NCBI GenBank assembly: GCA_026874595.1 | Contig: CM049306.1 | Location: 47,370,019-47,434,018, forward strand | Source of the DNA: Sipunculus nudus | Taxonomy: Eukaryota > Annelida > Sipuncula > Golfingiida > Sipunculidae | Reading direction: 5' to 3' | Length of the DNA: 64,000 nucleotides | In this document: piece after piece, positions 23,328-35,058 of the stretch | Position numbering within the stretch: the stretch's first letter is position 1 | Layout of the letters: each line of letters starts with the position of its first letter | The notes under the pieces: model-generated | The model's input: the letters and a program-made list of their open reading frames with translations, nothing else | Told to the model about the DNA's origin: nothing | The model's database searches: none | Made by a program: the position numbers and the translations under genes

Positions 23328-24661
23328 TTGTATAACCATATGGCACTCACAACTGGTACATCTCACTATGTGCCCATAATTGTCAGTGACACTTGTGATA
23401 TATGACTCCCTTTTGTATCAGCTCATGGAGTGATAAGGATATATCATTATTGCATAACAAAAACACTGTTGCCGGAATGCTTTGGCCAGGCATTAAGACT
23501 ATGAGAGTTAAGTGTTAAGTTTAGCTACTGATTTATAAAATGATGGGAACATTTTGCAGTTTATATCATGGAATCATTGCAATAAACTTAGTTTTCTAGA
23601 TATCTGAATATTATTATACAAATCATCAGATATACCAGCAAGTGTTTGTTCTGATAATATGTGGGTCTGTACCTGGATTTAGGATGGCTTTATTTGATTA
23701 CAAGACTCTTAGTGATGCTTTCTGCGTTTCTTTTCTTTTAGGTTTTGCAGTTTACCTACCCTGCTGACCCCATTGAATAGCAAGCTGATAATTAAAACAA
23801 ATTGGACTTGCACTTTTTACATTTGCATGTTCATAAATCTGATATGAGAGCTCTCCAACCTGATCATGCCTTTTGAATTGTTTTGGACATTCATAACTGT
23901 TACATTCTTTGAAACAATTGCTACAAGTTTAGTGTCTTATTGGAGGATGTGTGACTTGTCAGAAAACCATTATGTCTGCCAGGTAGCCATTTTAGAAATC
24001 CTTTTGCCAGGACAGTTTCTGTGAATTTTTTATGAAGTTTGGTCCCTTTTAGAGGATGTTTGTTGTTCAATTTCCCACCTGTCAGAAATCTAATATGGCC
24101 ACCAGGACACCATCTTTAAATTCCTTTAGAACATATTATTTCAAGAACTATTAAAGTGAATGCAGTGGGATGTATATTAATGTAATCTTGCATTGGGTCA
24201 AAGATTTCTTAATAAATATGACCATCATTTATGAAAGCTCAGTACAGTTGGCTTGTATTGAATAAAAATTAATATGGAAGCACCCGTTTCACAATAATTC
24301 TTGCATGGATTTCCTTGATCTTTTGCTATATTTTGATCTTATGGCAATGTAGAAAGTTTAAACAAAATTGGCATATAGGTTCTGCAACAATTTTACTAGA
24401 AGTTGTGAATTGCAGCCCATGATGTCGCAGGTCATGCTTGGCAGCTGAGCGTCATGACCCATTGGTCACTTGTTTAAGACATTGTTTTGACTCTGCCACT
24501 CAGTTAAGCAGGGGACTGTTAAATGGCCAGTTTCTTATCACAGATATACAATTTTCTAAATGGTTTCTTTAGAAAAGAAAAATTGGAAATCTAATAACAC
24601 CTTTGATGTTTACAGTGATAAAAATGATTTCTGACATGGGAAAACATTAACTTCCTTGCAG

Positions 24662-24743
24662 AGACTGTATTCGAGGACTTGGTTATGAAAAGTTGAAGAG
24701 GGCCTATGACATCTTAGAGAATATTGATGGGGATGAGTTGGAG
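24662..24743 (+). CDS. Nek1/4-like gene, exon 8 (conserved tail domain, first half)
   Basis: Acceptor CTTCCTTGCAG, donor GAG|GTAAGT. With two bases from exon 7 it encodes KDCIRGLGYEKLKRAYDILE followed by NIDGDELE, ending in phase 0. The pattern LG[FY]-x-x-[FL]-x-x-[VA]Y-x-x-[IL] matches the last domain of Nek1/Nek4-type NIMA-related kinases as I remember it. The seven preceding exons join to this one without a frame break, which is strong evidence that the chain is real. Confidence 0.75.
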
Positions 24744-24909
24744 GTAAGTGAAGAAATTAGGTCATTGTGGCCTCATTTTGAGGTACTCCAGGACAAAAGA
24801 TCATTATCAAGATCATCCTACACAAATTTATTTTGTTTCAGATGATATAAGAGCTTTTCCTTATCTTATCAGATGTTCCTTATCATTATCTTATTCTCTT
24901 ATCTTTCAG

Positions 24910-25011
24910 CCTCAGCTGGTGGATCTGTTGGGCCCAGCAGATTTTGAACTGTATGCTGGGAAGATCTGGCAGCTCAAGTTCTGTGAAGATTCAGCGTTTG
25001 GTCTCAACTGA
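24910..25011 (+). CDS. Nek1/4-like gene, terminal exon 9 with stop
   Basis: Acceptor TATCTTTCAG; encodes PQLVDLLGPADFELYAGKIW followed by QLKFCEDSAFGLN and TGA at 25009-25011. The '(L)LG-x5-LYA-x-KI-x-x-L' pattern is what I recall at the extreme C terminus of Nek1-like kinases, where the protein also ends a few residues after an aromatic. Alone it could be another ciliary/NIMA-related protein; no kinase domain is visible in this window, so the name is by tail homology only. Nek1/4 kinases act in cilia and the DNA-damage response. The total coding part in the window is 1095 bases (364 codons plus stop). Confidence 0.7.
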   Translation, partial: PQLVDLLGPADFELYAGKIWQLKFCEDSAFGLN

Positions 25012-25054
25012 GCCAGTACTTTCACATGTACATAGATAAAGCTGGACGCCTCAA

Positions 25055-25425
25055 GCAGTGGTCGCATTCCATATCTGGAATCCATTTCACGCAACACACT
25101 GCCGCCACAGGGACCATATGCTGTGGACTACCACCAGGAGGAGCCACATACATCTGGGCCATGCCAAGAATGGCTGTCAGGGGAATGTCAGGTGATAATG
25201 CAAATTTTAAAAATGTATTGACCAATGATGTTAGTCAAGTTATCACCTAGACATCGCCTTCTGGTGGCAGTCCACCGCATATGTCACCTGTGTGAGCATT
25301 GTGTCGAAAGAAATCTTGGCCCCAATGTACATGGCTCCTCCTGGTGGTAGTCCACAGCATATATTCCTTGTGGCAGGAGGATGATGTGTGAAATGGGTTA
25401 CAGGAATGGAATGTGACCGCTGCAC
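25055..25425. repeat. Inverted repeat (about 105-bp arms) in the presumed 3' UTR
   Basis: The arm at 25055-25160 and the complement of 25318-25425 share 'ATATGCTGTGGACTACCACC', 'AGGAGGAGCCA' and flanking 'GTCGCATTCCAT/GTCACATTCCAT', with a loop of about 160 bp. A third partial copy (GACATATGCGGTGGACTGCC on the - strand) lies at 25255-25285. It begins only 44 bases after the kinase-tail stop codon, so if transcribed it would fold into a long hairpin. Small frames on both strands here (for instance ICCGLPPGGA) are the repeat translated, not genes. Confidence 0.75.
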
Positions 25426-26137
25426 GAGGAGTGTAAGATGTAGCCATTACTTTGGTATCATACTGTATGCTAGAGTTTGGCAGGTTTAAAATTGGTCATT
25501 GATGGCAGTACAGGCCATGGACCGCAGCATAGGATACTCTGTATGACACAGTGTAATGTTGTATGGTATATGTTGGCAAGTCACTGTTAAGTAAAAGTTG
25601 GTCATCTGGATCAGTGTAAAGAATATGAATATGCATAATGGGTCAGTCACCCATGTACCTAACTTCAAGGCTTGCAGTTTTATTTCAGAGTAGCAGTCCT
25701 TCCTTCAGAAAGCGTAGGGGTCATCTGTTTTATGTATTCATGTGTCACCTGCCACATGGCAGCAAAACATGTCAGAGTAAAGAAAGTAAACAGATGCATA
25801 GTCTAGATGTGGTGACAATCCATGGCCTTTTATTACCAGCAGAAGTGACTGACAATACATATGCAACCTAGATTCAAAGATTTACTGGCTATAAACCTTG
25901 ATTGGGCAGGCTCAGTATGTTTTAAAAGTATAGGTATAGGAACACATGGTTGACTTGAAGTTGAATACCCTGCTGCTGTCAAAGTATAAAGCTGAAAATT
26001 TTTACAATATTTATTTAAATTGTGACAAAGTAAAGCTTGCATGCTTCCTGCATATCTATATTTAACAAGGTTCGACAGATGGTTTCACTGGCCTCATTAA
26101 AAGTCCATCAAGCAGGTGACTTTCATAGAAAAATGTA
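25426..26137. other. Presumed 3' UTR or intergenic, nothing recognised
   Basis: No coding frame with supporting features. A polyadenylation-type AATAAA occurs further on at about 26776, the first seen clearly downstream of the stop, so a long 3' UTR is possible. Confidence 0.4.
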
Positions 26138-26223
26138 CAGTTGAACCTGTCTGAAAGACCACCTGCCTGAAAGACCACCTTTTTGCTTGTCCCATGGGTG
26201 TTCTTATTACACAGGTTTCACTG
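26138..26223. mobile_element. 86-bp pogo-like MITE, relative of 3256-3432
   Basis: Left end CAGTTGAACCTGTCTGAAAG, right end complement CAGTGAAACCTGTGTAATAA, flanked by TA at 26136-26137 and 26224-26225. The 'GAAAGACCACCT' motif is repeated twice inside. It is a deletion derivative of the same family as the 177-bp copy. Confidence 0.8.
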
Positions 26224-26943
26224 TATCTGAAGATGGTCTGCGACTTGAGAGGGAAGCATCAAGCCTTTATGTTTCCAGGATGAAATATCCTAGGATATTT
26301 TTTTGCACCAGAGGGTTGTCTCATAATTTAATGAGAGCGATATAATTTATGCATAACAAACAGCTTAGCTGATATTAAACTTACATATTCCTAAAACCTA
26401 CTATTAAAATGAGGATTTGGATGTGGTCCAAAAAAAGGTTATTCTGCTTTAAACTTTGCCACCAAATCTGTCCGTAGACATTGCACTCAGTTCTCATCTG
26501 GATGCTGTACTCAGAGAAGTTTTGTGGACAGGTTCATTTCTTGCTATTTCTTGAAGCTACTCATGGGGGCGCCATTTTGTGTATACACTAAAACCAGGAT
26601 GTTACATTACATAATCATGGGTATACTCCTAGTTCTGGATAATTACAAATTGTAGAAACATCATTGAAGCTTTTACATGTTTATAAATCACATAGATGCT
26701 GACAGATTGTGATTGCTAGCATCAGTGATACATGGTTCAGTTTTAAACCCCTTTCACAGCCTTGTAAAAGTATATCAATAAAAAAAAAGACAGCTTTGTC
26801 AAAAGTATTTCCACTGTCTTTACTGGTGACAAATTATCTAAATGTAATGAATTATTGGTTAAAGCAAGGACTTTGTCAGAGATTTTTAAATTAATACTGA
26901 ATGTAAGACAAGGCTGTGAAGTGTATTTTGTTTGTGATATATC

Positions 26944-27350
26944 AAAGGTGGATATAAGTTATGCTCCTCACACAGTGGTTATACACTGTAGTGTTCCCAG
27001 ATCTCCTTTGTAATAACTGCTGCTTTGTTAAGCAAGATTCTCCTGGTTCCACCACCAGGGCTGGCTCAGAGCAAAGAATTGTAATCAGACCAATGAGTGC
27101 ATGGTATTGCTTTTTGCATCCAGCTCAAAATTTTAAGCATGCAACAGCTGCTCTCATTTGTCTGATTCCTAAGCCCTGTGTCAGAATGGTGTAATCAGAC
27201 CAATGAAAGCGGATGTCACATCGGTAAAATTTGGGGCTGGATGCACAAAGTGATACCATGCTCTCACTTGTGTGATTACAATTCTTTGCTCTGTGACTGC
27301 AGTGTATACTTGTAACTGCTGTGTGAGGTGCATAGATATAGTGAAGAAGG
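26944..27350. mobile_element. Foldback (long inverted repeat) MITE, about 400 bp
   Basis: The two halves are complementary: 'CAGAGCAAAGAATTGTAATC' at 27066 and its complement near 27290, 'GCATGGTATTGCTTTTTGCA' against the complement of 27245-27265, and outer 'CCTCACACAG' at 26963 against 'CTGTGTGAGG' at 27321. The left arm has a roughly 65-bp extra segment. No coding capacity; the target duplication is not clear. Confidence 0.7.
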
Positions 27351-29640
27351 GTGTTTGCTATAAGAGTTCTGAACAGCTCCTGGTTCAGGTACCAGTTATG
27401 AATCTTTTACAAGAAACAAACTGATCATGTGAATGATACATTAGACTTACATGGAGGTCAGACCTGTCAACTCACACACCACTTGTTGTACCTCATCTGC
27501 CTGTGTCACTTACTTCCAGGTAACAAGATCACCTTTATCTACTGCCTCTGTTATCTTTTAGGTATTGTCAGGAGCATAAAATATATGCATAATTACACAG
27601 TTAGTAGATGTTTATTATGGGTATATTATCCATTGGGTATATTATCCATTGTGAGAAAATGAAAAACATAATTAAATCAGTTTTAGGATGTTGCTTTGTT
27701 TCACAAGATTTTTACCTGCTTCAGGTGTATTAAATTTTCACAGAAAAAACTGTGACAGTAAGAAGATTAATATATTGGCACTAAGAGCTGTTGTTACTCC
27801 CATATTAAATCTGCGTGTATTGTGCTGACTCTTTGAAACCTGAGATATGTTATGTCATGTTCAATGGAAGGGTATTTCACACCTCTCATATTTATTCATA
27901 ACTCTTCCATAAACTCACTGTCCTATGTGTCATGTTTGTACATCTCAGTCAAATGTACCAAATAATAACTAAAGATTTTTTCCTTTGCACTTTCATCTGT
28001 AAGAGAAGTAGAATAACTGATGAATTTTATCATCCAATATTTCTTTTTACTTTTGTTCTATTTTCTCACATCTATCTGCTTGTATGTTGTATTGACTTCT
28101 TAAATCTTTGACTGAAATCTCAGTTTGATATTGAGACCTAGAGCTATACAGCTTTTCTGCATGTATTGTATGGTTATATGATGATGATTTGGTGGGCAAA
28201 TATTGGTAATTGAGTGCTGAATGTTAAGAACAAGAATGTCATTATGAATCCTTTGCACTCACTGCTCCACCCTGAGACCCCTAACAAGGGTCCCTAACAC
28301 AGATCTCTGCCATAAGTTTGTCTCTTGGCTATAAGGCTTTAAGACAAAAATATACCAGGAAGACCAGACTGTAAACTCAGATAAGTTAATGATATCATTG
28401 ATTAATGACTAAATGATATAATGACTCATTAATGATATCAGACTATAAACTCACTAACTTTACTTTCAGATAATAAATAGCCTTTTGAAATGGTTGTGTC
28501 CCAACATGTGTTGGTGATACTAAGACCAGTATGATCCAATGGAATTAACCCTGCAGAATATATACACTATGGGTTTATATTATTTGATTATGAATGTATG
28601 CAGATGTATATTATTTACATCATTTCAGTGTAATTATATAATTATCTTATGCACTAACATTCAAGGCAGTGCCAGTGCCAAAAATATTGTATATCTTAAA
28701 TGTGACATCATTTATTCTCATATAATTATGCACCCAGATTAGTGTGGCATGCTGTTATATAATCTATACAGCAAATGCTGTCTCATGATACATGGTCTTG
28801 ACTTGAGAGCATGATCAGTAGCAGTGATATGTTGAGGCATTATGTATGACCAGAATGTGAAATACTGTGATAACATAGGATGTTGCCCCTGTACACCCCT
28901 TCAGATGGTTATATCTAAAAAGTTGCAGTGTTTTTACCAGTTGTACTATTTCAGATAGACACCACCACCAGATATACCGGATAATTGCCTGCTGCAAATT
29001 AAAAGCATGCATTATGCAGGATCATGTCAAACCAAACATCTGTATTGTTTTGTGTTTATCAAGAAAATGTACTCTAGTCCTGTGGGCAAAATACATTATC
29101 ATATCATATAACTATTATCCTAATGTTTAAAAATTGACTAAAATGTCTGCTTACTGATAGTTCATTTTAATCAGATACATATACATTATGCAGAAAATAC
29201 ATTTTTCATATTATGCAAAAATCACTTTTCATATTTTTGGAACCAGGATAACTTTTCTTGTCATATGATTATTAACATATGGGGACCATCATCCATATTT
29301 TGCACTTCATTTTCAACAGGATGGGTATATCGAATGTTGGTTTATGTTTCCTGTCATATTATGACTGCCATCAGTATTTGTATTTCCCTATAGTTTAAAC
29401 AAATGTAGATAACGTTAGAGCTGAAACAAATGTATAAAATGTTATACTGAAGCTGTTTAACTTTTTTTATTATCAGCTGGCAAAATAGACAGGGACAGAC
29501 ACAGGATTTTAGAAATGGGGGGGGGGGGCATGTTGGAGTAGGCATCCCTTCCCATTGTATGGAAACTTTTTTTGAAAATTTAGGATTGCGCGATCTGGAG
29601 TTGTTTAAAAAGCTTCAAGTTGTAATATGCAGCTCTGTTT
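27351..29640. other. Intergenic, no gene recognised
   Basis: AT-rich. It contains an inverted A/T motif around 28388-28440 (ATGATATCATTGATTAATGA and ACTCATTAATGATATCA) and a G-run at 29518-29529. I see no coding frame. Confidence 0.55.
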
Positions 29641-29654
29641 TTGGTTTTAGTACT

Positions 29655-30290
29655 TATTATCCCCTCTATAATAACGCCTCCATCCGTGCGTCTGTCTGTC
29701 CGTCCATCCGAAATTGGCTTGTGAATCGATTTCAAGCCAAACCGTTTGACCAAAATCTTTTACCTTGCACATATGGCTCACCCGTCCATGGATGAAGAAC
29801 CTATCGATTTTGAGGTTATGAGGTCAAAGGTCATGGCCATAGGTCCCACTTCTTGAAAAAGCTTGTGGACAGATTTTAAGACAATCCTTTTGACCAAAAC
29901 CTTTCATCTTTCATATATGGCTCACCCACCCATTGATGAAGAACCCTAACTATATTGAGGTCAAGGAGTCTAAGGTCAAGGCCAAAGAACCCACTTCTTG
30001 AAAAAGCTTGTGGACCCGTTTTAAGCCAAAGCATTTCACCACAACCTTCCTTCCTTGAACGTATGGTTCAGCGATCCATGGATGAAGAGCCCTATCAGTT
30101 TTGAGGTTATGGGGTCTAAGGCCAAGGCCAGAGGACCCATTTCTTAAAAAAGCTTATGGACCCATTTAAAGCCAAAGCGTTTGACCAACACCTTTCATCT
30201 TCCTCATATGGCTCATCCACACATGGATGAAGAATCCTTTTGAGGTCACAGGGTCAGAGGTCAAGGTCACAGACCTGCCCTCCTCATTTT
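29655..30290. repeat. About 145-bp tandem units with AGGTCA half-sites
   Basis: After a CCGTGCGTCTGTCTGTCCGT leader, four units start near 29742, 29888, 30035 and 30177 (TTTGACCAAAACCTTTCATC). Each has 'GGATGAAGAACCCTA', a 'GAGGT(CA/TA)' run and 'CTTGAAAAAGCTTGTGGACC'. A perfect DR1 AGGTCAAAGGTCA lies at 29821-29833. Same family as 19930-20590. Confidence 0.75.
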
Positions 30291-31263
30291 CACACTGTAA
30301 TACACCCATTCTAAATATACCCCGTGCAAGGGGATGCTCCGCTTTTTTTATTTTCAATATTTTTTGTTGAAAAAGGGGAGGGGGAGGCCTAAATACACCC
30401 CTGGTAGACACATATCTCGGTTGTTTACCATGTCAAATTATCATGCATCCCGTCTTATTAATAGTAATAATGTTAGGGCAAAGATATTATCATTACATAT
30501 TTAAATGTGAGTGCATGGTTACAGGGACCATTTCACCAATAAGTGCCACCACACCTTAACGCCGTCCACATGAGAAGATATGTGAATTTGTGCCTACTTA
30601 TGTTGCAGGTATGCAGACAACCGCAAAGCCTCTATTTTCTCATATATTGTTAAAAACTACTTTCCCTTAGCATTGATTCCATGCTCACATTATAGATGAG
30701 CTGGCCTGGTTTATATCCATTGTAATAATCCTGTTTATAAATCCTTTTCTCAAATTTATATGAACACAATGATTGCTAATGTATAAGGCATGCTGCTAAT
30801 TTTGTGAGAGCTAACTTGCAGATGTGGGAGGAGTGGTAGAAATTATTATTGTGTCGTTCTAGCATATATATCTTACATATATGTTCATTGTAAGAAACGT
30901 GTATATTAGAGTTTATATATTTAACATGTACAGTTAGGTCTTTTGTATTATTGCTGCAGCAAGGCGTTATGTTATATTGTCATTTATTTTGCAATACGTG
31001 ATTCATTTGGGACCACAATTCCTTGTTCATAATACACAAATTCTTGTATTTTAAGTTACGTTGTGTTGCCAATTATAGCTTTGCTAGATATGTAATACCG
31101 TCCAAGAAATTGTTTTTAGTGTTTACAGCAGTTTTTTTTAGGTGCCTGTATTGTTAGTGCAAAAATGAAATTTGTACAAGCTAAAATAAATAATTGTTAC
31201 ACTTTAATTTAATGTGTTATATTTTCACTTGTAATGACTTATATTTTCACTTGTAATGATGTA
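30291..31263. other. Intergenic, nothing recognised
   Basis: Contains a run 'AAAAAGGGGAGGGGGAGGCC' at 30369-30390 and an AATAAA at 31185-31190 in a typical A/T polyadenylation context, but no gene I can tie it to. Confidence 0.45.
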
Positions 31264-31269
31264 GAGTGA

Positions 31270-31920
31270 TCCCTGTATAGTAGTTGTATCGGGGGATACT
31301 ATGTTTTCATACCGGTCCCGCCGCCTCCGCCGCCGCATATAAATCTTGTTGGCGCGATAACTCAAAAAAATATTTCACGGATCTTTACCAAACTTGGTAT
31401 ATGTATAGATATGGGTGAGAGGACGACGCCTATTTAAAATGAGGTCATGACCTTGACTAGGAGAGTGTCCTTGACCTTGAATAGGTCCAATTTTGGGGGA
31501 AAATCACACAAATTCTTAAATATCTCAAGAAATCTTGCATGGATTGATCCAAAAATCAAGTTGATGGAAGACCATGGATAGGGTTGTCATGTTCCAGAAA
31601 CCGGTGGCGCCATCTGTTATTCTTTGACTTGTTTTCGTGCCGTTTAATACCCCGTCATTGCCACTTAACAGTACTGTGAGCATTATAAGTCAAAAACTAA
31701 TGTACAGATTTCTTTCATATTAGGCATATATATACATTGACATGCGTTAGGGGATGATGTATATTGAAATTGGGATCATGACCTTTTCCATGAGAGTGAC
31801 CTTTTCTGTGAGTGTGGTCTGATATTAATTGTTGCTGAAGATGGGGGGCCTATTCTTAAAGGGGGCTGGGATTAATTGTCTGGGGATACTATGGCAAATG
31901 CGGTGCCAAGAAATATCTAG
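31270..31920. mobile_element. Hairpin-ended element, GGGGATACTATG family
   Basis: The 5' region has stem GTATC/GATAC (31288-31302) and a GC-rich CCGCCGCCTCCGCCGCCGC leader (31319-31336). The body includes 'GCGATAACTCAA' and 'ACCTTGACTAGGAGAGTGTC'. The 3' part has GGGGATACTATGGC, the stem TGGCA/TGCCA (31893-31909) and terminal CTAG (31917-31920) before TTTT. Same plan as 14046 and 52305, with a weaker inverted repeat. Confidence 0.6.
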
Positions 31921-32049
31921 TTTTAAATGGTAACAGTTCACGACGGGGATTTGATGGTAAATACAGGTTGTCATTTTATTTTCGCCCTCTTATTAAGTCT
32001 TATGTGAGTGGCTACGAGTACAGGTAAATGCATGGTATTTGAAGTGAAT

Positions 32050-32560
32050 TAAATGATTTCATGTTCCAACTAAAAATATGCATTCTCAGGAATGCAGGCC
32101 TCCGCCACGTGGGCTTTCTTTAATGTGGGATGCTCCTCAAAACGTGTTTGCATATACTCTAATTCTACCCATATTCCCAGGTTCAATCATGAATATGTGA
32201 CTTCATATGCGCATATGTGATTTTATGTACCAACAAGAAATATGCATTCTCCGGAATGCCTGCCTCTGCCACACGGACTTTCCTTGATGTAGGATGCTTC
32301 CCAAAACGTGTTTGCATACACTTATTCTACCCGTATTGACTGATAATTCCCAGGTCCAATCGTGCATATGTGACTTCACATTTGTGAATATTCCTGCATG
32401 CAAGTCCTTTCTGTATACTTATCATGTCCCGGATCCACAATTAATATGATTTATTCTTCATTAACCAAGTGCCCTGAATATTTCATGGTATTCCATTCAT
32501 GACTGCATGAGTTATGTTTTGAACAAACACACACAAACGCACGCATGCATATACAGTCTT
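32050..32560. repeat. Dispersed repeat, two tandem copies here, one at 59725-60420
   Basis: Two units ('AAATATGCATTCTC.GGAATG', 'GCCTCCGCCAC', 'AAAACGTGTTTGCATA', 'TTCTACCC.TATT') start near 32070 and 32240. The 3' part ('TGTGACTTCACATTTGTGAA', 'GAACAAACACACACAAACGC') is shared with 60180-60380. No hairpin ends recognised; the class is unknown. Confidence 0.65.
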
Positions 32561-32889
32561 GGCGGAGGCAATATTCATAAGAAGCAAACGATCGGGATGT
32601 ACGTTGCCTGCCATTCATCATAAGAGGCCCTTCTCATAACTAATCCAAACATCTTAAAATTCATGCAATTCGGCGAGGCTCAACGATGATTCGTCATGTC
32701 GTGTACATTCACACCGCTTTACTTATGTTGTGAGCATGTACAATAAAGAAGCTTTATCAGAGAGATGTCACAGGGAACTAGAAACTTAAGACTTAAGTCT
32801 TAAATCACAGCAATCATGTCAGTTTCTCAGTTGTGGTTTCACAGTGTCACTAAACTTTGTGTTAATCAATTATAAGTGGTTGCCCTATA

Positions 32890-33870
32890 GTTATCCACCT
32901 GTCCGTCAGTCTGTCTAGTTGTCTGTCCGTCCGTTCATCCACAAATTTGTTTCCAGATGATAACTCCAGTTTCGATTGACATATGGATTTCAATCTTGAC
33001 TTGTGTATATCCTAACACTAAAGCAAGAAACCTAAAAATTTTTTGCAAGGTCATGATCCACGGAGGTTGTGGATGCATTTTATGCCAAACTTTTCATCAC
33101 ATACATTCCATCTTGCGCATAGTGCTGACCTGCCAATAAAAGAAAACCTAATTGAATTTGAGGTCACAAGGTCAAAGTAACAGGGGCCATATGTCCACCA
33201 ATTAGTTTCCAGATGATAACTCAAGTTTGGTTTGACAAATACTGGTTTCAGACTTGATTTATATATGGCCAACCACTGAAGTAAGAAACCTTATGATTTT
33301 GGGGGTCAAAGGTCAAGGTCACAGAACCATTATTTTTTAAAGATTGTGGATGCATTTTAAGCCAAACTTTTCTTCTAAAACTCCCATCTTCCAGATATTG
33401 CTCACCTGCCAATAGCGGAAGATTCTTTTCGATTTTGGGGTCAAAAGTCAAGGTCACAGGGCCCATGCATTTTGTTTATATACCATAACTCTGGTTTAGA
33501 TAGACAGATTGGCTTCAAACTTGATTTTATCAATGACTCATAACTAAAGTAAGAACCATTTGGATTTCGAGGTAAAAGGTGAAGGTAAGAGGACCAATGT
33601 CTTTAAAAAGATTGTGGATGAATTGTAAATCAAACTTTTCTTTTCATCCCTCACAAACGTTCCATCTCATATAGCTGAAGTGCCCGAAGTGGAAGATATC
33701 TGTAAATTTTTGGGTTACCTGGTCAGAGGTCAAGGTCACTGGACCCATTTTTTTAAAAAGATTGTTATGAAAATCAAATTGCTGTAAGTTCAAGGATAGT
33801 AAGTTTTCAAATGTTTTGGTCACATGGTCAGGGGTCAAGATCACCTAACTCAAATTTTGAAAAAGATCAA
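32890..33870. repeat. AGGTCA-rich tandem units, about 280 bp
   Basis: Leader CTGTCCGTCCGTTCATCCAC at 32920-32941, then three units with 'CCAGATGATAACTC.AGTTT', 'GATTGTGGATGCATTTTAAG' and 'GGTCAAAGGTCAAGGTCAC'. GGGTCA-A-AGGTCA-AGGTCA lies at 33303-33321. The frames on either strand (about 60-70 codons) are the repeat translated. Confidence 0.7.
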
Positions 33871-33944
33871 AATATCCTTATTGACAAATTCAGGACCGTC
33901 AAGACCCATGGGTCCCTACTTATATAAAGTCTCATACCAGGTTC

Positions 33945-34080
33945 CATTTATTGTCTTTGTCTGGTTTTCAGTTGTAGTCCCCGATTGGTTTTCATTTATC
34001 GTCTTTATTTGGTTTATATTTATCGCCTCTGACTGATTTTAACATATCGTCTGTAACGGGTTTTCATATCGTCTCTGTCA
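33945..34080. repeat. Degenerate about 30-bp tandem repeat
   Basis: Four to five units of 'GGTTTTCATTTATCGTCTTT' with drift (TTATTGTCTTTG, TTATCGCCTCTG, ATATCGTCTGTA, ATATCGTCTCTG). Confidence 0.65.
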
Positions 34081-35058
34081 CAAACTTCCCACTATGGCAT
34101 ATATTCCGGACTCGTTCCACTCTGTTTCAAGCGAAAAAAAATCCGAGTATTGTTTACCAACTTTATTCCCCGAGTAACGCCTTTAGATATGACTTCATAG
34201 CTATAAGGGTGGGTTGTAGTGGCCCGTCAAAGGTCGGTGGTTTTCTCCGGGTTTTTTACCCGTTTCGACTACCAAGCACCAACATTTGAGATATGGAGAG
34301 TGCGTCGTATTAGTTATTTGCGACGCAAAGGTATTTTCATTGTGGGTTACTTGAAGTCGATGAAAAAGCGGTTATCTTCTGTTTGTTTCGGTGAAGATGG
34401 AAAAAATCATATATCGGAAAAAAATGAAAATATGTTTGTGATTCACTGCTATTGTTATAGTGTAATATCATTCAGCGGTAGACGCGAAGTTAATTAGCCA
34501 GGTACCGCTCCGCTCTGCGCACGTGCTTTGCTCTATGAAGCTGGAGGATTAAGCAACTGGCGCAGTGGTCAACAAATCCAGCAGCTCGCAAAAAGGATTG
34601 TATAGAGGGACTAGTGCCTGTGTTAGTTGGGATAATATGGCTCCCCGTAGTTTAAAAGTCTCAGAGTTTATCAGATTCATTTATACATCATTGTGTAGCC
34701 TGTATTTAGAATAATACACTTAATACACAGTTGTATGAAATGTTCTATTAACGTCTCATTCTTAACATCTATTCACATGTGCTCGCATATCGCACCGATA
34801 TGTTAGTGTTATTTGTATTGAAATTAGTAATTTTTTAGACATGTTATTCTTGATTAAAGCTTAGACCGGAAACACAGATTTGACGGTCACCTAGACAATA
34901 TACCACACGAAGTAGCCTCAGGCTATGGTGGGTTGTTTAGGTTCTCAGCTTCTGGGCTGTCATCAATTAATACGTCGAGAAGACTGAGTCCAGTAACCTA
35001 GCGGCTTAGCAATTTAGTGATATAAGTAATGTCCTAATGTTCGTGAAAAAAGCAGCTA
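34081..35058. other. Intergenic, no gene recognised
   Basis: Contains a 92-codon open frame at 34219-34497 (basic, starting MARQRSVVF) with no recognisable domain. The surrounding text 'GGTCGGTGGTTTTCTCCGGG' is of a kind I know as dispersed invertebrate repeat, so I do not call it a gene. Confidence 0.5.

Larger units (their letters stand above)
19694..24472. mobile_element. Composite 4.8-kb AGCTCAGCTGA-family element with nested insertion
   Basis: The 5' end after TTTTT is AGCTCAGCTGACTTTCAGTC plus ATGCTGGGCTATAG, nearly identical to the element at 45101. The 3' end GCAGCTGAGC (24441-24450), hairpin TGACCCATTGGTCA and terminal CTTG (24469-24472) match the 45101 element's end. The interior holds AGGTCA-rich tandem units (19930-20590) and a complete second element (20807-23327). 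The 227-codon frame at 19910-20593 is repeat sequence. It sits inside an intron of the kinase-tail gene. Confidence 0.65.

Noticed and set aside
25026-25447. Frames on both strands containing ICCGLPPGGA
   Set aside because: They are the two arms of an inverted repeat translated on each strand, not two homologous genes.
34219-34497. 92-codon basic frame
   Set aside because: No recognised domain, and adjacent text looks like dispersed repeat; kept only as part of an unassigned region.
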